DNA of 11,054 bases from an uncultured Clostridia bacterium (GTDB lineage: Bacteria > Bacillota > Clostridia > Oscillospirales > Ruminococcaceae), in assembly GCA_938014915.1 (NCBI GenBank), contig CALLQQ010000123.1:1-11054 (forward strand). The letters are read 5' to 3'. Below, piece after piece: positions 7,304 through 11,054 of the stretch. Numbering within the stretch: position 1 is the first letter of the stretch; each line of letters begins with the position of its first letter. The position numbers and the translations under genes are program-made. Under the pieces are notes generated by a model, which was given only the letters and a program-made list of their open reading frames with translations, did not search any database and was not told the origin of the DNA.

Positions 7304-8325
7304 ATAAGATGAAGTCATTATGTAATATAGCAGGAATTTCCGGAGATGAGCATAGGGTTGCAGAGTATTTGATTCAGCAAATTTCCACTTTCGACGGTGA
7401 AATTACCGTAAATGTGGACAAATTAGGGAATGTTATTGCTTATAAAAAAGGTAGGGAAAAGCCGAAGAATAAGATAATGCTATGCGCACATATGGACGAA
7501 GTCGGCTTTATAGTGACATCTATTACCGATGATGGAATGTTAAGATTCAGCGCAGTCGGCGGCATTGATTCGAGGGTAGTTATAGGCAGACAGGTTAGTG
7601 TCGGTAAAAATGGCTATATTGGAGTTATCGGTACGAAGGCGGTCCATATGCAAACCGAAAAGGAGAAAGGTACTGCTCCCGACATTGATGATTTATTCAT
7701 TGACATCGGTGCTAGGGATAAAGAAGATGCAATGCGCCATATTGGCATTGGAGATAGTGCAGTTTTCGTATCGGAATATGTTCAGTTCGGCGATGATAGA
7801 ATTAAGGCAAAGGCGCTTGACGATAGAGCGGGTTGTGCGATACTTCTTGATATTATGGAGGGGGAAATTCCATTCGACACCTATTTCGTATTTACGGTGC
7901 AGGAAGAAGTTGGGCTGCGTGGTGCGAATACGGCGTCGTATATTGTTCAGCCCGATTTTGCTATCGTGGTAGAAACGACGACAGCATCGGACATTCCGGG
8001 AGTTGCCGACGAAAAGCGAGTGTGCAAATTGGGCGGCGGTCCGGTAGTATCGTATATGGATAGGGGCACAATTTACGATAAGGAATTATATAATCTAGCG
8101 GGAGAAATCGCCGACGAGAACAACATACCGCATCAGACTAAAACAGTAATAGCTGGCGGCAATGATTCGGGAGCTATTCATACAAGTGTCGGCGGAATTC
8201 GCACAATTGCGGTATCCATGCCGTGCAGGTATCTACATTCGCCTAATTGCGTGCTTAAAATTAGTGATATTATAAGTACAAGGAATCTAGTAGAAAAACT
8301 AAGTGAAAGGGTGGCGCAGTTATGA
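7297..8325 (+). CDS. M42 family metallo-aminopeptidase, second paralogue
   Basis: A 342-residue member of another M42 branch, distinct from the gene before it. Expected residues are His65 and Asp67 in CAHMDEVG, Asp175/Asp176 in LDDRAG, Glu203/Glu204 in VQEEVGLRGA, Glu226 in VVETTTASD and His314 in YLHSPN. The metal ligand that is Asp in the first paralogue is Glu here, a form I recall from clostridial members that also share LGGGP, YMDRGTIYD and GGNDSG. HSPN replaces the HSPxE ending of classic M42 enzymes. The start is TTG. The gene overlaps its upstream neighbour by 7 bases and the next gene by 4 (ATGA), so the three are very likely one transcript. Substrate is not predictable; removal of N-terminal residues from peptides is the family role. 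Confidence 0.93.
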   Translation: MLNKMKSLCNIAGISGDEHRVAEYLIQQISTFDGEITVNVDKLGNVIAYKKGREKPKNKIMLCAHMDEVGFIVTSITDDGMLRFSAVGGIDSRVVIGRQVSVGKNGYIGVIGTKAVHMQTEKEKGTAPDIDDLFIDIGARDKEDAMRHIGIGDSAVFVSEYVQFGDDRIKAKALDDRAGCAILLDIMEGEIPFDTYFVFTVQEEVGLRGANTASYIVQPDFAIVVETTTASDIPGVADEKRVCKLGGGPVVSYMDRGTIYDKELYNLAGEIADENNIPHQTKTVIAGGNDSGAIHTSVGGIRTIAVSMPCRYLHSPNCVLKISDIISTRNLVEKLSERVAQL

Positions 8326-9116
8326 TAAGGCAAATTGTCGATTCGCAAAAGCTAGAACAAATTCCGCTACCGAATGAACACCACGCTAGGAAGATTAGCA
8401 CATTATACGATGCATATGGGATTGGCAATAGTTTTTGCAGATTTTATACGATATGCGGCAATGACATCAATGCCAAGGAAGATGACTTTTCCTCATTATA
8501 TGGCATTGCGGTGGTGATGGGCGAACTAATGATACTATCGACATTGCAAGATATTGCCGATATTCCAGAACAAATTAATGAGGAATTATGTGCGTTCATA
8601 TTTGCGAGCGAATTTGAAGAAATCGGCATGAATCATGACTATGCGAATCTCTTAAAAGACAAGCTAGGTTGGCGATATAATTACTCATATTCAGATATTC
8701 ATAGATATAATGGCGAATTGCCCAAAAGGGAAATCCGCCCGAAAATCAAGCCGCATCTTGAGCAGGTGTATAAGATAGTGAGTTCATCATTCGATGATAT
8801 TCTATATGAGGCATGGTATGTTGATATGTCGCACAGGATAAGGCACGGTATTAGTAAGGTATATACCTATAAAGATAGTGCAACATTGACAGTGCAATAC
8901 GATGTTGACGGAAATATTTTCATATCCCATGTAGCTACATTGCCAAAGATGCGTGGCAGAGGATATTCGACAAAACTCTTACAAACAATTGCATATAAAT
9001 ATCATAGTGAGGGCAAAATTGTCGAGCTGGCCGCCGAAAAGGATATGAGGGAATTCTATAAAAAAATTGGATTTTCTATAATGGGTGAATGTGCCCATCT
9101 AAAACTTAAACGATAA
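8322..9116 (+). CDS. GNAT family N-acetyltransferase, two-part protein
   Basis: A 264-residue protein whose C-terminal third (about 185-264) carries the GNAT acetyl-CoA fold: HVATLPKMRGRGYSTKLL with R211-G212-R213-G214 as the pyrophosphate-binding loop, then REFYKKIGF near the end. The Gly/Ala usually closing the R-x-x-G-x-G/A motif is Ser216 here. The N-terminal 150 residues have no motif I recognise; their position suggests a degenerate GNAT-like half, as in other two-domain members. The acceptor substrate is unknown. The ATG overlaps the stop of the preceding M42 gene as ATGA, so translation is coupled. Family call is firm for the C-terminal part only. Confidence 0.85.
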   Translation: MIRQIVDSQKLEQIPLPNEHHARKISTLYDAYGIGNSFCRFYTICGNDINAKEDDFSSLYGIAVVMGELMILSTLQDIADIPEQINEELCAFIFASEFEEIGMNHDYANLLKDKLGWRYNYSYSDIHRYNGELPKREIRPKIKPHLEQVYKIVSSSFDDILYEAWYVDMSHRIRHGISKVYTYKDSATLTVQYDVDGNIFISHVATLPKMRGRGYSTKLLQTIAYKYHSEGKIVELAAEKDMREFYKKIGFSIMGECAHLKLKR

Positions 9117-9150
9117 TATAACTACTATAAATAAAGGGAAGACATTATTA

Positions 9151-10419
9151 ATGACGAACGAATACTTTAATTTCAGCGATAATTTAAAAAACATGGCGAA
9201 AATAGCGGAGGGGAAATGCACGGACACATTCGCAAATATTGATAGAATTGCTGCTAAATGCGGAGAACGTGTACTATCAGCGTTCATTGAAAATGGTGTT
9301 AGCGAATCGCATTTTGCTACTAGCACGGGCTATGGATACGGCGACCGTGGGCGAGATGTTCTTGATAAGGTTCTAGCCGATATATTCGGCGCCGAGGATG
9401 CTTTAATTCGGCATAATTTTGCATCGGGAACGCATACATTGGCGGTTGCACTATTCGGGATTCTCCGCCCCGGGGATACGTTGGTATCAATTACGGGCAC
9501 GCCGTACGATACAATTCATAGTGTAATCGGACTGGGGGAGGAGGCAGGCGGCTCCCTAAGGGAATTCGGTGTCAAATATGAGGAAATTGCTCTCACGGAT
9601 AGCGGAGAAGTTGACTTAACTGCGATTCCTGAGCGGGTAAAGAATGCGAAAATTGCCTATATACAACGATCGAGAGGGTATTCGTTGAGGAGATCTATAA
9701 CTATCGATGAGATAGCGGAAATCGTCAAAATTGTTAAGTCGGCAAACCCTAATGCGGTTGTAATGGTTGATAATTGTTATGGCGAATTCGTCGAAGAATT
9801 AGAACCTACCCATGTTGGTGCCGACTTAATTGCCGGCAGTTTAATCAAGAATCCTGGCGGAGCAATCGCACGAACGGGCGGCTATATCGCAGGCAGGCGT
9901 GACTTAATCGCATTATGCGCAAATCGCCTTACCTGCCCCGGCGTCGGTAGGGAAATTGGCTGCACATTAGGAATGAATCGGGAGCTATATCTTGGGCTAT
10001 TCCTAGCGCCCGAAATTGTCGCCAATGCGCTGAAAACATCTGAATTCGCTGTTAATTTATTCGAGGATATGGGATATGAATGCTACCCCCATTCGGGCGA
10101 GAAACGTACAGATATAATTGCGGCGATAAAATTAGGGAATGAGGAGCTGCTAACAGCATTTTGCGAGGGGATACAATCTGGCTCACCAATTGATAGCTAT
10201 TTCACACCAGTAGCATCGGATATGCCGGGCTATGATAGCAAGGTAATAATGGCGGCTGGTGCATTCACAATGGGGGCATCAATAGAGTTATCGGCGGACG
10301 CACCAATTCGGGACCCATTCGCAGTATGGCTGCAAGGCGGAATAACCTACCCCAGCGGTAAAATTGGCATAATGCTAGCGGCGCAAAGAGTGCTGAATGC
10401 ACGGATTGAAAGTGAGTAA
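9151..10419 (+). CDS. Methionine gamma-lyase family PLP enzyme (YnbB/aluminium-resistance type)
   Basis: A 422-residue fold-type I PLP enzyme of the clostridial/bacillary family named for methionine gamma-lyase or aluminium resistance. Seen in sequence: GYGYGDRGRD (about 61-70), the cofactor phosphate region ASGTHT, Asp207 in VDNCYGEF that should contact the pyridine nitrogen, and the Schiff-base lysine Lys233 in GSLIKNPGG. The C-terminal GGITYPSGKIGIMLA is also characteristic. Family members are predicted C-S lyases acting on sulfur amino acids; the physiological substrate is uncertain and the aluminium name is historical. It follows the GNAT gene by 34 bases with no terminator and overlaps the next gene. 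The ribosome binding site is modest (aaagggaag, about 10 bases upstream). Confidence 0.93.
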   Translation: MTNEYFNFSDNLKNMAKIAEGKCTDTFANIDRIAAKCGERVLSAFIENGVSESHFATSTGYGYGDRGRDVLDKVLADIFGAEDALIRHNFASGTHTLAVALFGILRPGDTLVSITGTPYDTIHSVIGLGEEAGGSLREFGVKYEEIALTDSGEVDLTAIPERVKNAKIAYIQRSRGYSLRRSITIDEIAEIVKIVKSANPNAVVMVDNCYGEFVEELEPTHVGADLIAGSLIKNPGGAIARTGGYIAGRRDLIALCANRLTCPGVGREIGCTLGMNRELYLGLFLAPEIVANALKTSEFAVNLFEDMGYECYPHSGEKRTDIIAAIKLGNEELLTAFCEGIQSGSPIDSYFTPVASDMPGYDSKVIMAAGAFTMGASIELSADAPIRDPFAVWLQGGITYPSGKIGIMLAAQRVLNARIESE

Positions 10420-11054
10420 TCAATTGGAAGAAAAACTAACACAAGCACTAGAATTAGCAAGGGAGAGCCTGCAAAATCGGCACAGAATCGGCACACAATC
10501 GGAAAGATTAATGCACTCCACATTGAAATACTTCTATGAAAACAATGATGAATTCCACGAGGCAAAGGTGGGAAGATACTTTGCGGATATTTTCAAGGAT
10601 AATCATATATATGAAGTACAAACACGGCATCTAGGCAGTTTAAGAAAAAAGCTAGATTTCTTCTTAAAAGATTATGAAGTGACAATCATCCACCCGATCC
10701 ATCATAACAAATGGCTAACATGGGTAGATCCCGAAACGGGCGAAACATCTAAAAGGAGAAAATCACCGAAAACGGGCAATGAATACAGCGCATTCCGTGA
10801 GCTATACAGGATAAAAGCACAGCTGAAACATCCTAATCTAAGGTTGAAATTAGTGCTAATCGACGTCGATGAATTCCGCATCTTGAACGGCTGGAGTAAG
10901 GACAGAAAAAAAGGCTCCCACCGCATGGAGAGCATACCAATCTCAATAGTAGATATAGTAGAAATAAATTCGCCCGCCGACTACATAAAACTAATCCCGA
11001 CCGGACTACCCAAAGAATACACCACAAAAGACTACCTTAAAGCAGCGAAAATAA
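10397..11054 (+). CDS. Unrecognised protein with a possible nuclease-like E-x-Q motif (3' partial)
   Basis: The frame stays open to the right edge (219 codons plus one base), so the C-terminus is missing. I cannot name the family. The first possible start is ATG 10397, right after an in-frame TGA and 6 bases after aaagag; GTG 10412 (giving MSNQLEEKL) is an almost equal choice. Either overlaps the end of the preceding gene. Numbered from 10397: a charged helical start (about 9-50), HEAKVGRYFADIF (54-66), IYEVQTRHLGSLRKKLDFFL (71-90), a beta-rich stretch IIHPIH, then a very basic loop KRRKSPKTGNEY (119-130), a hydrophobic strand LKLVLIDVDEFR (150-161), and KDRKKGSHR (168-176). Acidic residues followed by strand E73-V-Q75 and conserved-looking basic helices resemble PD-(D/E)xK proteins with Gln in place of Lys, but this is a weak inference. 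There is no signal peptide or membrane segment. Confidence 0.8.
   Translation, partial: MHGLKVSNQLEEKLTQALELARESLQNRHRIGTQSERLMHSTLKYFYENNDEFHEAKVGRYFADIFKDNHIYEVQTRHLGSLRKKLDFFLKDYEVTIIHPIHHNKWLTWVDPETGETSKRRKSPKTGNEYSAFRELYRIKAQLKHPNLRLKLVLIDVDEFRILNGWSKDRKKGSHRMESIPISIVDIVEINSPADYIKLIPTGLPKEYTTKDYLKAAKI
10475..10507 (+). repeat. Three 11-bp tandem direct repeats inside the last gene
   Basis: Units begin at 10475, 10486 and 10497: AATCGGCACAG, AATCGGCACAC, AATCGGAAAGA. The first two differ by one base; the third keeps AATCGG. The period of 11 is not a multiple of 3, so the units are read in different frames and do not give a protein repeat. The signal is at the DNA level, with units one helical turn apart. 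Confidence 0.75.

Noticed and set aside
10347..11027. Three minus-strand open frames at the right end
   Set aside because: They are shadows of the open plus-strand gene from 10397, which has better start context, operon overlap and protein-like composition. They would also conflict with one another.
1..11054. CRISPR array, insertion sequence, prophage or toxin-antitoxin system
   Set aside because: No array of regularly spaced repeats, no transposase, integrase or phage gene, and no small paired genes are visible on either strand.

Overview
The window reads as a chromosomal segment of an anaerobic, plant-fibre-degrading Clostridia member, probably of the Ruminococcaceae/Oscillospirales type. 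The reasons are the Thr-rich linkers, the secreted multi-domain beta-mannanase, the clostridial forms of MurD and of the M42 peptidases, the moderate-to-low GC content, strong AGGGGG/TAAGGAG ribosome binding sites, and frequent GTG/TTG starts. The genus cannot be named from sequence alone.

Layout. (1) Bases 3-2117 (+) are the 3' part of a secreted mannanase with GH5_8, Thr-rich linker, CBM35 and GH26 modules; its start lies outside the window. A symmetrical hairpin (2141-2173) can terminate it and the convergent next gene. (2) Bases 2191-3405 (-) encode a CapA-type lipoprotein starting at TTG. (3) A 208-bp intergenic region with divergent promoters separates it from a membrane-anchored DUF1287 protein (3614-4342, +, GTG start). 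(4) A hairpin, a tRNA-Arg(CCG) on the minus strand with encoded CCA, and an AT-rich intergenic region follow. That region carries two interleaved inverted repeats just upstream of the murD promoter. (5) From 4814 to the right edge all genes point the same way with overlaps or very short gaps and no visible terminator: murD, two different M42 metallopeptidases, a GNAT acetyltransferase, a methionine-gamma-lyase-family PLP enzyme, and an unrecognised gene that runs off the window.

How the genes fit together. The left part concerns extracellular mannan breakdown and the cell surface. CapA-like and DUF1287 proteins are both envelope-associated families, but no specific partner is shown. The right part looks like a housekeeping operon: peptidoglycan precursor synthesis (MurD adds D-Glu), intracellular peptide turnover (two M42 aminopeptidases), acetyl transfer, and sulfur amino-acid or PLP chemistry. 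A functional link between them is inferred from co-orientation only.

Nothing here is a clear new defence or mobile system. The most open items are the unrecognised last gene, which has a possible nuclease-like E-x-Q motif and 11-bp out-of-frame tandem repeats near its start, and the interleaved inverted repeats before murD.
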